From UBA5314 sp040217815 (GTDB lineage Bacteria > Bacillota > Syntrophomonadia > Syntrophomonadales > Syntrophomonadaceae), in the NCBI GenBank assembly GCA_040217815.1, contig JBEHWI010000014.1:25053-89052 (forward strand): a DNA stretch of 64,000 bases. The letters run 5' to 3'. The number at the start of each line of letters is the position of its first letter. Position 1 is the stretch's first letter. Shown in pieces: positions 24,403 through 32,756 of the stretch. The notes under the pieces were generated by a model. That model saw nothing but the letters and a program-made list of their open reading frames with translations. It was not told the DNA's origin and made no database searches. A program made the translations under genes and the position numbers.

Positions 24403-25479
24403 TTAGCTTAAAATCCTGCTTATAGTACCCCCGCCCAGCACTACCTGGCCCTGATAGAACACTACCGCTTGACCAGGGGTCAGCGCCCTTTGGGGTGATT
24501 TAAATTCAACTACTGCCTGCCCGCTTTCCATTGGTTTGAGGAGGGCAGCTACCGGTTGGGCAGTGTAACGGAATTTTGCTTCAATATGAAGGGTATTAAT
24601 TGGAGTCTGTCCTGAAATATAAATAACATCATCCGCTAAAAGGCTATTTTTGTAAAGCTCAGATTCGCTGCCAACCACAACTGTATTAGTATCCGCCTTC
24701 AGATTATTAACATATAAGGGACTGGCATGCGTAATTCCAAGCCCTCTGCGCTGGCCAATAGTGTAATTATGAATACCCGCATGCAGCCCCAGGATGCGCC
24801 CCCGGGTGTCTACAATCGACCCGGTTTGGGGCATTAATCCGGTTCGCTCTTCTACAAAACGAGCATAGCCCCTTGTCTCTACGAAGCAAATCTCCTGGCT
24901 GTCCGCTTTTTCAGCCACTTCCAAACCCGCCTGACTGGCCATGGCGCGAACCTCGGTTTTGCCGAAATCGCCCAGGGGAAAAAGGGTGTATTGCAATTGC
25001 GGCTGAGTCATACCATATAGAGCGTAACTTTGATCCTTGCCTGGATGTAAGGCCATTAACAGTTGATATTTATTGCTGCCCTCATTATATTTGATACGTG
25101 CATAATGTCCGGTGGCAATATAATTCGCTCCCATAGCCAGGGCTCTATCAAGAAACGTTTTGAATTTGATAAAGCGGTTGCATGCAACGCAGGGGTTGGG
25201 AGTACGCCCTTTCAGGTATTCCCGGCAGAAGTAATCAACCACCGATTTTTCGAACTCATCACGCAGGTTTATAACATAGTGTGGAATACCAAGCTTCCAG
25301 GCCACGCTGCGGGCATCGCTTACCGCCTCCAATCCGCAGCAAGTTTTATCTCGTTCGATTGGCAAGGGCCATATCTGCATGGTGACGCCAGTAACATCAT
25401 AACCCTGTTTCTTAAGCAAAAGAGCGGCTACCGAGCTGTCAACCCCGCCGCTCATGGCTACAAACACTTTTTCAGGCAT
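24403..25479 (-). CDS. mnmA: tRNA-specific 2-thiouridylase
   Basis: This 358-residue enzyme thiolates uridine 34 of tRNA(Lys, Glu, Gln). It shows the ATP loop SGGVDSS (residues 10-16), NPCVACN with C97, and SQEICFV with C198, the two catalytic cysteines, and the GHYARI block. The sulfur comes from a cysteine desulfurase, probably one of the two encoded downstream. The order mnmA, larE, metA, fdhD, nadA on one strand with short gaps suggests shared transcription, although a REP-like hairpin lies between metA and fdhD. Confidence 0.95.
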   Translation of the reverse strand: MPEKVFVAMSGGVDSSVAALLLKKQGYDVTGVTMQIWPLPIERDKTCCGLEAVSDARSVAWKLGIPHYVINLRDEFEKSVVDYFCREYLKGRTPNPCVACNRFIKFKTFLDRALAMGANYIATGHYARIKYNEGSNKYQLLMALHPGKDQSYALYGMTQPQLQYTLFPLGDFGKTEVRAMASQAGLEVAEKADSQEICFVETRGYARFVEERTGLMPQTGSIVDTRGRILGLHAGIHNYTIGQRRGLGITHASPLYVNNLKADTNTVVVGSESELYKNSLLADDVIYISGQTPINTLHIEAKFRYTAQPVAALLKPMESGQAVVEFKSPQRALTPGQAVVFYQGQVVLGGGTISRILS

Positions 25480-25623
25480 TTTATCCCTTCATCACAATTG
25501 GCAGCGACATTATATCTTTACTATTCTTATGGGCATTATAGGATATTTAGCACTAAAATACAACACTTGAGTTCACAAAGGATTTAGTCTATGCATTTGG
25601 AATAAACCGCACGAACAAGTTGT

Positions 25624-26559
25624 TTATTGCTCCTGATATAAAACAGTGGAAAGGTATCTTTCTCCATTGTCAGGCAAGAGGACAACTATCGTCCTACCCT
25701 GGTTCTCAGGCCTTTTCGCCAGTTGAGTCGCGGCAAAGGCGGCAGCCCCGGACGAAATCCCCACTAGCAATCCTTCCGTTTTGGATAATAAATGAGCCGT
25801 CTCTATAGCTTCTTCATTCTTTACTTGAAAGATCTCATCAACAATGCCAAGGTTGAGAACATCCGGGACAAACCCCGCGCCTATGCCCTGTATCTTGTGC
25901 TGCCCGGGGGATCCTCCGGAAAGCACCGGTGAGTCAAAAGGCTCAACTGCTACAATCTTCACCGATGCTTTTCTTTCCTTGAGCACCTCTCCTACACCGG
26001 TAATGGTACCTCCGGTACCAACCCCCCCGACAAAGATGTCGACCTCACCATCCGTATCACGCCAAATTTCTTCAGCCGTGGTAATACGGTGAATCGCCGG
26101 GTTAGACGGATTTTTAAACTGCTGTGGAACAAAAGAGTGCGGGATTTTAGCGGCCAGATCTTCAGCTTCTCTGATTGCTCCTGTCATTCCACCTGCTCCC
26201 GGAGTCAAAACCAGTTCCGCGCCCAGGGCCTTTAACAGATTGCGGCGCTCCATGCTCATGGTTTCCGGCATAGTCAGAATCAAGCGGTATCCTTTGGCGG
26301 CCGCCACAAAAGCCAGGGCAATCCCGGTATTACCACTGGTCGGCTCAATTATCACCGTATCCTTGTCAATCAGGTTTCTTTCCTCGGCATCCCTGATCAT
26401 GGCATAACCGATACGGTCTTTGACACTGCCCGCAGGGTTGAAGTATTCCAACTTGGCAAGCAGCCTCGCACTTAACCCGGTACTCTTGTTGTAGTTTGAC
26501 AATTCCATCAACGGTGTGTTCCCAATCAGGTCGGTCAGATTCCTGGCAATAACAGCCAT
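25624..26559 (-). CDS. cysK: Cysteine synthase A (O-acetylserine sulfhydrylase), first copy
   Basis: The 311-residue PLP enzyme has K47 in NPAGSVKDRIGYAMI, the phosphate-binding TSGNTGIALAF and the GTGGTITG loop. It makes cysteine from O-acetylserine and sulfide. GGAGGTG lies before ATG 26559 and a strong promoter lies further up. It is closely similar to the second copy at 32757-33689 (most of the sequence aligns without gaps). Having two copies fits one for bulk cysteine synthesis and one as partner of a CymR-type regulator. Confidence 0.95.
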   Translation of the reverse strand: MAVIARNLTDLIGNTPLMELSNYNKSTGLSARLLAKLEYFNPAGSVKDRIGYAMIRDAEERNLIDKDTVIIEPTSGNTGIALAFVAAAKGYRLILTMPETMSMERRNLLKALGAELVLTPGAGGMTGAIREAEDLAAKIPHSFVPQQFKNPSNPAIHRITTAEEIWRDTDGEVDIFVGGVGTGGTITGVGEVLKERKASVKIVAVEPFDSPVLSGGSPGQHKIQGIGAGFVPDVLNLGIVDEIFQVKNEEAIETAHLLSKTEGLLVGISSGAAAFAATQLAKRPENQGRTIVVLLPDNGERYLSTVLYQEQ

Positions 26560-26610
26560 ATAATTGCACCTCCAAGTCGCATAAATTTAATTCCTACTAT
26601 TTCTACTTGT

Positions 26611-26651
26611 ATACTAGTATTTTTATAGCACGTGTTCTGTTGTTCTGTCAA
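26611..26651 (-). promoter_or_regulatory. cysK promoter with downstream palindrome
   Basis: TTGACA (26646-26651) and TATAAA (26622-26627) on the minus strand are 18 bases apart. The perfect palindrome ATACTAGTAT (26611-26620) directly follows the -10 box and may be an operator. Confidence 0.7.
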
Positions 26652-26720
26652 CCATTGGGTTTAGAGATAAATATAAATTGTATGTAAACCCGCCCTATCG
26701 GAATAGGAGCATTTACTGCT

Positions 26721-26757
26721 AAAAAAGGAAGCAGCCTTCAGATAGAAGGCCGCCCCT
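26721..26757 (-). terminator. Terminator of the AbfD-like gene
   Basis: GGAAGCAGCCTTC (26727-26739) pairs, with a mismatch or two, with the GAAGGCCGC region (26745-26753); the minus strand continues into TTTTTT. It lies 25-60 bases after the stop codon. Confidence 0.75.
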
Positions 26758-26782
26758 TTCTAGATATCTTATCTAATATTGA

Positions 26783-28231
26783 TTAATCCTTGATATGGGC
26801 TAAATCTTTGGCCAGCTGTTTCTTGGCATCCCAATCAGTCAAGAACTGAATAGCCACCCGCTGGGCCTGTGGTGAGCCGGCTCCGTGCCAGGTCCCGGCT
26901 CCATGCAGCCCGGCTACCCAGTTCTGCAGGAATTTGATAACTCTCAGACGCTGCTCGGCCGGAGCCGCCGATTTAAAGTACTTTTTGATCCAGGGTCCGA
27001 TTTCGGGGTTTTCCAGATCGCGTTCGCTAGGCATTGTTACTACTCCGCCTCCGGCGATATCCCCGGCCATTTTCATGATTTCCCAGAAGCCATGGGCTAT
27101 GTTCAGCTTGGCAACATTGCCAAACAGATCATCCGGCATCCATACGCCGGAACCGACCGGTTCTTCAACCCCCTTGGCCGCCGCAGCGATGGCACAGGCG
27201 TGGGAGGTCTCGCTGATTCTGACCATGTCGATCAGCTTTTCCTGAATATGGGGGACCTTTTGCAGGCCAGTATACTCACTGGCCAGTTTGCTGGCTCCGA
27301 TGATCAGGTCGGCATATCCTACCTTGCAGGCCCCGCCGCAGTTCATGCGGTGGGTCTTGGCAAAACGCGCCACCAACCGTCCACAGTATTTCGTTTCTCC
27401 GCACAGGAACACTCTCTCCCAGGGAATAAAGACATCATCAAAGACTATGGTCGAGGTTTCACGCTGTCCAAACTCTGGATTACCCAGCTCTTCAATGCTT
27501 TCCGCCGCTTCCCGCTCGGCCGTGTAGGGAGTGTACTGGCAAATATAAGTTATACCAGGAGTCCCGTTGGGCAGAGCGAAGGCTACGGCAAACTGTTCCT
27601 CACCGGGCTTTAAGGCTCCGCCCGGAAGCACGATGGTTTCATGAGCGCCTATGGCGCCGCTCTGGCTTACCTTGGCTCCCCGGACCACGATTCCATCATC
27701 CCGCTTTTCGACTACCCGCAGATGCATATCGGGGTCGTCCTGTTCAGAGGGCCGTTTAAACCGGTCCCCTTTGGGGTCGGTTATGGCTCCGGAACAGGCC
27801 AGGTCGTTGGCCTGGGCCCATTTGATAAAGTTGTTCAAACGCGTATTGTACTCTGTTCCGTATTCTTTGTCCATTTCCCAGGTGGAGGCCGCCAGGGCGT
27901 TCAGAGTGTCGCAGCCCACACAGCGATAGTTGCAGGTGCCCAGTTTCTGACTGGTCAAAAGAGCCATTTCCGCTCTCATATCCAGGTCGTAATTGCTCCT
28001 GGCCACATTCAGGTTTCTGTTGATCGGTTCCCCGGTCAGGTGGGAAGTGGCAACCATGATCTCTTTATATTGGGGATCATTGGCCAGGTCATAGACTTTG
28101 GCCGTAGCTCTGATTACCGAAAGGGTAGTGGGGTTTTCCAGCATATTCTCTACCCTCTTGCCGGCCACATAAACTTTGGGGTTTAAGGCTTTTACGCTCT
28201 CCATATATTCCGCTGCTGTCTTTATCGCCAT
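26783..28231 (-). CDS. 4-hydroxybutyryl-CoA dehydratase family protein (AbfD-like)
   Basis: This 482-residue protein starts at ATG 28231 (AAGGAGGAG before it). It belongs to the AbfD/HpaB fold, a flavin and 4Fe-4S enzyme that dehydrates 4-hydroxybutyryl-CoA to crotonyl-CoA and isomerises vinylacetyl-CoA. C100 and C104 (TCNYRCVGC) match the first two cluster ligands. The second half of the site reads H294-RMNCGGA-C302, so the histidine and the cysteine are eight apart, against seven in the clostridial AbfD as I recall it; C298 is an alternative ligand. It could feed crotonyl-CoA to the crotonase pathway, but a different substrate is possible. Confidence 0.82.
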   Translation of the reverse strand: MAIKTAAEYMESVKALNPKVYVAGKRVENMLENPTTLSVIRATAKVYDLANDPQYKEIMVATSHLTGEPINRNLNVARSNYDLDMRAEMALLTSQKLGTCNYRCVGCDTLNALAASTWEMDKEYGTEYNTRLNNFIKWAQANDLACSGAITDPKGDRFKRPSEQDDPDMHLRVVEKRDDGIVVRGAKVSQSGAIGAHETIVLPGGALKPGEEQFAVAFALPNGTPGITYICQYTPYTAEREAAESIEELGNPEFGQRETSTIVFDDVFIPWERVFLCGETKYCGRLVARFAKTHRMNCGGACKVGYADLIIGASKLASEYTGLQKVPHIQEKLIDMVRISETSHACAIAAAAKGVEEPVGSGVWMPDDLFGNVAKLNIAHGFWEIMKMAGDIAGGGVVTMPSERDLENPEIGPWIKKYFKSAAPAEQRLRVIKFLQNWVAGLHGAGTWHGAGSPQAQRVAIQFLTDWDAKKQLAKDLAHIKD

Positions 28232-28292
28232 AGTTTTCTCCTCCTTATTAAAGCACATTAGGTGCTTCTCTCTATAAAGCCGCTGTCTCTTT

Positions 28293-28616
28293 TTACCTGC
28301 TCTTCACTTCCACCACCAGACTGGCAGTGGATTCGTGGGGAGCTGGAAATCCTCCCACATTGCGAATGGCTGTGTCCAGATAGAACAACAATTCTTCATC
28401 TGTCGTCACCCCGGCCAAAGTCAAAACCAGCTTGTTATCTAAAAGGCTGGCTTCCACGATTAAGGACGGCTGGTAGAAACCAGGCAGGGCGTTTTTGCGG
28501 CAGCAAGCATCTTGCAGGGTTGCAAAAGTCCCTATCAGTCCCATATATCTTTCTTCCAGCTTTGGGGTGCGAACGGTAATAAACTCCAATGGTACTCCAG
28601 AAAATGCGTTGTCCAT
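28293..28616 (-). CDS. Conserved small protein of unknown function upstream of the AbfD-like gene
   Basis: This 107-residue protein is not one I recognise. It is mixed alpha/beta with a C29-C30 pair (DACCRKNALP), a beta-rich middle (KLVLTLAGVTTDEELLFYL) and no membrane span or signal peptide. AAAGGAGG lies before ATG 28616. It precedes the AbfD-like gene by about 60 bases and is surely in the same transcript, so a helper or regulatory role for that enzyme is possible. Its ATG directly abuts the stop codon of a possible very short upstream frame. Confidence 0.65.
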   Translation of the reverse strand: MDNAFSGVPLEFITVRTPKLEERYMGLIGTFATLQDACCRKNALPGFYQPSLIVEASLLDNKLVLTLAGVTTDEELLFYLDTAIRNVGGFPAPHESTASLVVEVKSR

Positions 28617-28724
28617 TCAGTATGCCTCCTTTTGCAGGCGCGGTATGAGCCAGTCCGCTTTTGGATTGGCCTTTAACGCCTCAATGGCTGCCCCCTCCTC
28701 TCGTAAGATTTCAGGTTCCCCCAA
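28617..28724 (-). CDS. Possible 35-residue upstream frame
   Basis: A short open frame (LGEPEILREEGAAIEALKAN and on to LQKEAY) ends with TGA directly before the ATG of the next gene, as in translational coupling. The start is unclear: TTG 28724 has only a weak ribosome site. It could also be the remnant of a longer gene, since a stop precedes it by about 10 codons. Included only because of the coupling. Confidence 0.25.
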   Translation of the reverse strand: MGEPEILREEGAAIEALKANPKADWLIPRLQKEAY

Positions 28725-29116
28725 AACGCCCTGATTAAAATTCCTATCATCTCAATCCGCTGCGCACAATCCTCCCTTCTCTTCCTGAAATGACATGATT
28801 GTATCTAATAAAAAACTTAACTATGCTTTTTTATATCCGGGCAACAGATTAATAATGTGATGCATAACAGGCTCAAACCGATGTGGTGGAACAGCATCAT
28901 TCCCAAGCGGATGGCAAAAGCGCCCCGGTGGGCCGTCGGGATAAAAGTAGTCGTTTTTAGCATTTAACAATGGTTTTGTCTCTCTTTGGTGCGAGGCGGA
29001 TGGAGATTGGAGATCTTATAACTGGTTTGTTTTTTAGTATAGAATTGATGACAGCGGCAATTATTATATAGCATAAAACAAAGCTTATTGGATGCGCTGA
29101 ACATTCGTTCACTTTT
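28725..29116 (-). other. Long leader of the AbfD-like operon, no certain gene
   Basis: Between the promoter at 29117-29145 and the first plausible gene lies an untranslated stretch of about 400 bases. It contains two short overlapping frames of about 50 residues with hydrophobic parts, roughly 28957-29106 and 28816-28962, without good ribosome sites. I see no riboswitch I recognise and no terminator with a clear T-run. Confidence 0.4.
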
Positions 29117-29145
29117 AATATAAAAATATTGAGGCAGGGTGTCAA
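29117..29145 (-). promoter_or_regulatory. Sigma-70 promoter toward the AbfD-like operon
   Basis: TTGACA (29140-29145) and TATATT (29117-29122) on the minus strand are exactly 17 bases apart. The first clear gene starts 500 bases downstream. Confidence 0.6.
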
Positions 29146-29304
29146 GTACTACCTTTAAACAGCCGGTCTGGCCAGTCCCTAAGGATTTTTATGGTAATAT
29201 AGACTATACTACAGTATAAACCGGTGATGTCCAGGATTATGCCAGTTTTCTCATCATTCTCTTTTGAGTAGATACAACAGCAATAATCGTAATGGGAGAT
29301 TGTT

Positions 29305-30027
29305 ATGGAATATGAATTTACCCGAACCGAACTGCTCATTGGGAAAGAAGCACTTGATAAATTGGAGCGCTGCCAGGTAGCCGTCTTCGGCATAGGCGGC
29401 GTTGGCGGTTATGCAGCGGAAGCACTTGCCCGGTGCGGGGTTGGAGATCTGATCCTGGTTGACAATGATTCAGTAAGTCCCAGTAATATAAACCGCCAGA
29501 TTCACGCCGCCCATTCTACTTTAGGCCAGCCCAAAGTGGAGGTCATGAAACAACGGGTCCTGGATATCAATCCCCGGGCCCGGGTTGAGACCCATCAGAC
29601 CTTTTATACAGGAGAAGCTCAATTCCTTAACCCCGGTTGGAATTATATAATTGATGCCATCGATTCAGTTAAATCGAAAATTGAACTTATAGTAAATACC
29701 TCCCACCTGAACATTCCCATCATCAGCAGTATGGGGGCCGGGAACAAGCTGGACCCAAGCCGCTTTGAAATCGCCGATATCTATGAGACTTCAGTTTGCC
29801 CCCTGGCCCGGGTTATGCGCCGGGAGCTTAAGAAACGAGGCATTTCTTCGCTTAAAGTGGTTTACTCAAAGGAATCGCCGGTTCATTTACTTGACCTTGA
29901 AGGAGATTATGGCTGCCCGGAACCTGATTCCTCCGCCAAACGCCCTCCCGGCAGTATTTCCTTTGTGCCCCCGGCAGCCGGTCTGCTCCTGGCCAGCCAT
30001 GTTATCAGGGAACTTATTAAGCCATAA
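29305..30027 (+). CDS. tcdA: tRNA threonylcarbamoyladenosine dehydratase (TcdA/CsdL)
   Basis: The 240-residue E1-like protein has the nucleotide loop GIGGVGGYAAEALARCGVG (residues 30-48), the DNDSVSPSNINRQ adenylation block and CPLARVMRRELKK. It cyclises t6A at position 37 of tRNA with ATP. In other bacteria it takes part in a sulfur relay with CsdA/CsdE; here the two desulfurases nearby could play that part, which is inference. It is the only plus-strand gene in the first 37 kb. A palindrome TATACT-AC-AGTATA lies about 85-100 bases upstream. Confidence 0.9.
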   Translation: MEYEFTRTELLIGKEALDKLERCQVAVFGIGGVGGYAAEALARCGVGDLILVDNDSVSPSNINRQIHAAHSTLGQPKVEVMKQRVLDINPRARVETHQTFYTGEAQFLNPGWNYIIDAIDSVKSKIELIVNTSHLNIPIISSMGAGNKLDPSRFEIADIYETSVCPLARVMRRELKKRGISSLKVVYSKESPVHLLDLEGDYGCPEPDSSAKRPPGSISFVPPAAGLLLASHVIRELIKP

Positions 30028-30058
30028 ACCGGGGCAAGCTCTTTATTACACCACCCTG

Positions 30059-30082
30059 GCCGGAAAATAGAATATTGTTCCG
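30059..30082. terminator. Hairpin between convergent tcdA and hydratase genes
   Basis: CCGGAA and TTCCGG form a 6-base stem with a 12-base A/T-rich loop about 30 bases after the tcdA stop. The T-run is poor, so this is a weak call. Confidence 0.35.
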
Positions 30083-30211
30083 GAATATTTGACTTCTTCA
30101 TAGGAATAGCAGACTACCTCTTCCTCGATAGCAACCCTGAAAATAGAAATGAACCGATTCCACTGATTAAGCAGAATACGGCTCATTTTAATCAATTTAT
30201 ATGGGTGTCCC

Positions 30212-32530
30212 TTAATCAGCGTAATAGTTGATAAGGCTCCCCTTTAGAATTATGCTTCTCTCGTCGGCACTGAGTTTTTTCAAATAAAGCTGGATGGAAC
30301 GGGCTCCCTGACCGTTTATGATCTGGGCGGGTATAAGCTCTTCCCCCTTTTCCATCCTGCTGCGGATGTCAGGGATAAATACGGTGTCCCCCATTTCAAA
30401 GTGCACATCTTTATCCACCGTAAAGGGCACCATACCCCAGTTTATCAAATTGCTCCTGTATCTCTTGGTGGCGTATTCAACCGCCAGGTTGGCCCATGCT
30501 CCCAGAACCTTCTGACAGGATGCAGCCTGCTCCCTGGCCGAACCGTCGCCCGGTTTAACCGCATATACGACACTGCCGATGGCACTGCGTCTTAGCAGCT
30601 CATTGGCATCACTCCACTGGCTGCTGGCAACTGCCACCCTGACGGCTATTTGCCGCAAAGCTTCAGACATCTCGCTCTGGCCGTTTTCGACCAGCCCGCG
30701 GCGTTCCTGTTCCAGGCTCTGAATTTGCTTGGCTCGTCCCACATAGCCGGGGTCTTTTCTAGACAGGGTAAATTCAGCCAACCGCATCGGATTGGAGCGG
30801 AAGGAGGATGTCTCGCCCGAAGGTATCAGTTCGTCAGTGGTGGTGACCGGATCAGTGATCACGCAGGCCACCTCCAGGATGAGGTTTTCCGGGAGGGCGC
30901 TCATGGCCGGCCAATCGGCTATGTTCGGTCCGAATTTCAGCGGCTCCTCCGCTGCCGCGTGGTTAAACCCATCATAAACGCGATTAGAATAAATTTCCTT
31001 GAAGAAAGTATACGATACGGGCGATGGTTTAAAATCAAATTCGGTGGCCGGGGTCAGCAAGCCGCCGTTCAAAGCGCTGGCCGCTATTGAACGGGCGTCC
31101 ATCAGGGCAACCGACGATATCTGGCCGTCTCCCGGTTTGGAGCCTTCCCTGTTGGGGAAGTTGCGGGTCGAATGCCTGATGCTTAAAGCTCCGTTGGCAG
31201 GAACGTCCCCGGCTCCAAAGCAGGGGCCGCAGAAGGCTGTTTTAATGGTAATACCGGCTGACATCAATTTGGCAGCCGCCCCATCCCTGATCAATTCGTA
31301 GAAAATGGGCTGGCTGGCCGGGTATACGCTGAATGACAGCGGACCAGTACCGATTGAATGATTTTCCACCATAGAGGCTATATCATAGAGATTTTCAAAG
31401 GTGCCGCCGGCGCATCCCGCCACTATGCCCTGATCCGCCCGCAACCTCCCGTTTACGATCTTGTCGGTAAGGTTGAACTTGATGTTGGGGTTTTCTAATT
31501 GCTTCTGACCCTCTTCTTCAATCGCTTTCAAGATGTCATAAGGGTTACGGTTCAATTCAGCAATGGTATAAACATTGCTGGGATGGAAGGGCAGGGCAAT
31601 CATGGGCTCTATCTTGTCCAGGTCAACCAGAATAGCTCCATCGTAATAAGCCGCATCGCCCGGGTTTAACTCGGAATAGCAGTCCGGTCGGCCGTGTATG
31701 GCATAATAATCTCTAACTTTTTCATCGGTTATCCAGATTGAGCTCAAGCAGGTGGTTTCAGTGGTCATGACGTCAATGCCGTTGCGGTAGTCGACCGATA
31801 GCTCCTTGATGCCAGGGCCGATAAACTCCAGGACTTTGTTGTTGACAAAGCCGTTGCCAAACACCGCCCCGATTATGGCCAGGGCCACATCCTGGGGCCC
31901 TACTCCGGGCCGGGGCTTGCCTTCCAGGTAAACGGCAATTACATCAGGGTAGGCCACGTCGTAGGTCTTATTCAGCAGCTGTTTGACCAGCTCCGGTCCG
32001 CCCTCACCTATAGCCATGGTGCCCAGGGCTCCGTAGCGGGTGTGGCTGTCAGATCCCAAAATCATGTTGCCGCAGCAGCTCATCATTTCCCGCATGTACT
32101 GATGGATGACCGCTTGATGGGCAGGTACATAAATCCCACCGTACTTTTGAGCAGCTGATAGGCCGAAAATATGGTCGTCTTCATTTATGGTCCCCCCTAC
32201 TGCGCAGAGGCTGTTATGACAGTTGGTTAAAACGTAGGGAAGGGGAAACTCGTTCAATCCGCTGGCCCGGGCGGTCTGCACGATGCCCACGTAGGTGATG
32301 TCATGCGAAGCCAGAGCATCAAAACGAATTTTTAAGTCTTTTACATCACCGCCCACATTATGCCGGGCCAGGATTTTATACGCTATCGTATTCTTCAGTG
32401 CATCGCCCTGATTTAATTTAGCCGGATCATAATCAGGCCCACCCTTTAATACATTGGGCTGGCCGTTTTCCATCTCCACCAGAGTTTCTCTGTTTAAAAA
32501 AAATATTCCGTTATCTACCAAGCGTACCAA
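30212..32530 (-). CDS. Aconitase-family hydratase (YbhJ-like)
   Basis: This 772-residue protein starts at TTG 32530 with GGAGGTG seven bases upstream. It has the aconitase layout: an N-terminal half with LGSDSHTRYGALG and GEGGPELVKQLL, the cluster motif FCGPCFGAG with two of the three expected cysteines, GCAGGTFENL in place of GSCTNS, and a C-terminal swivel domain with RYRSNLINWGMVPF. It resembles the uncharacterised hydratases of the YbhJ type more than AcnA, AcnB or isopropylmalate isomerase. It should hydrate or dehydrate a hydroxy-acid, with the substrate unknown. It stands alone between tcdA and the second cysK. Confidence 0.8.
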   Translation of the reverse strand: MVRLVDNGIFFLNRETLVEMENGQPNVLKGGPDYDPAKLNQGDALKNTIAYKILARHNVGGDVKDLKIRFDALASHDITYVGIVQTARASGLNEFPLPYVLTNCHNSLCAVGGTINEDDHIFGLSAAQKYGGIYVPAHQAVIHQYMREMMSCCGNMILGSDSHTRYGALGTMAIGEGGPELVKQLLNKTYDVAYPDVIAVYLEGKPRPGVGPQDVALAIIGAVFGNGFVNNKVLEFIGPGIKELSVDYRNGIDVMTTETTCLSSIWITDEKVRDYYAIHGRPDCYSELNPGDAAYYDGAILVDLDKIEPMIALPFHPSNVYTIAELNRNPYDILKAIEEEGQKQLENPNIKFNLTDKIVNGRLRADQGIVAGCAGGTFENLYDIASMVENHSIGTGPLSFSVYPASQPIFYELIRDGAAAKLMSAGITIKTAFCGPCFGAGDVPANGALSIRHSTRNFPNREGSKPGDGQISSVALMDARSIAASALNGGLLTPATEFDFKPSPVSYTFFKEIYSNRVYDGFNHAAAEEPLKFGPNIADWPAMSALPENLILEVACVITDPVTTTDELIPSGETSSFRSNPMRLAEFTLSRKDPGYVGRAKQIQSLEQERRGLVENGQSEMSEALRQIAVRVAVASSQWSDANELLRRSAIGSVVYAVKPGDGSAREQAASCQKVLGAWANLAVEYATKRYRSNLINWGMVPFTVDKDVHFEMGDTVFIPDIRSRMEKGEELIPAQIINGQGARSIQLYLKKLSADERSIILKGSLINYYAD

Positions 32531-32689
32531 ATCAGCACCTCCAAATAATTGTCAAGAAATATGATAAAAAATCAAACCATTTATTATTTTAACACAGGAT
32601 AAGATTTTAGCATCTCTCCTGGCTGATTGTATTCAATATATAGGGAAAAAATCAGGCGTTCCCTGGTACAATCTCCCGTATAAATGGAA

Positions 32690-32716
32690 GACCCGGCCTC
32701 ATCTCGGGACCGGGTT
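32690..32716 (-). terminator. Hairpin after the second cysK
   Basis: ACCCGG and CCGGGT (about 32695-32716) form a GC-rich stem after the cysK stop at 32757. The T-run is weak, so it may be a stability element. Confidence 0.45.
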
Positions 32717-32756
32717 AAGAAAACTGCTGATATATGGTCAGGGAGTCTGTTTGGAC

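Noticed and set aside
24403..25479. Assignment of the two PP-loop proteins as one fused or duplicated gene
   Set aside because: MnmA and LarE share only the ATP loop; each has its own complete family signature and start.
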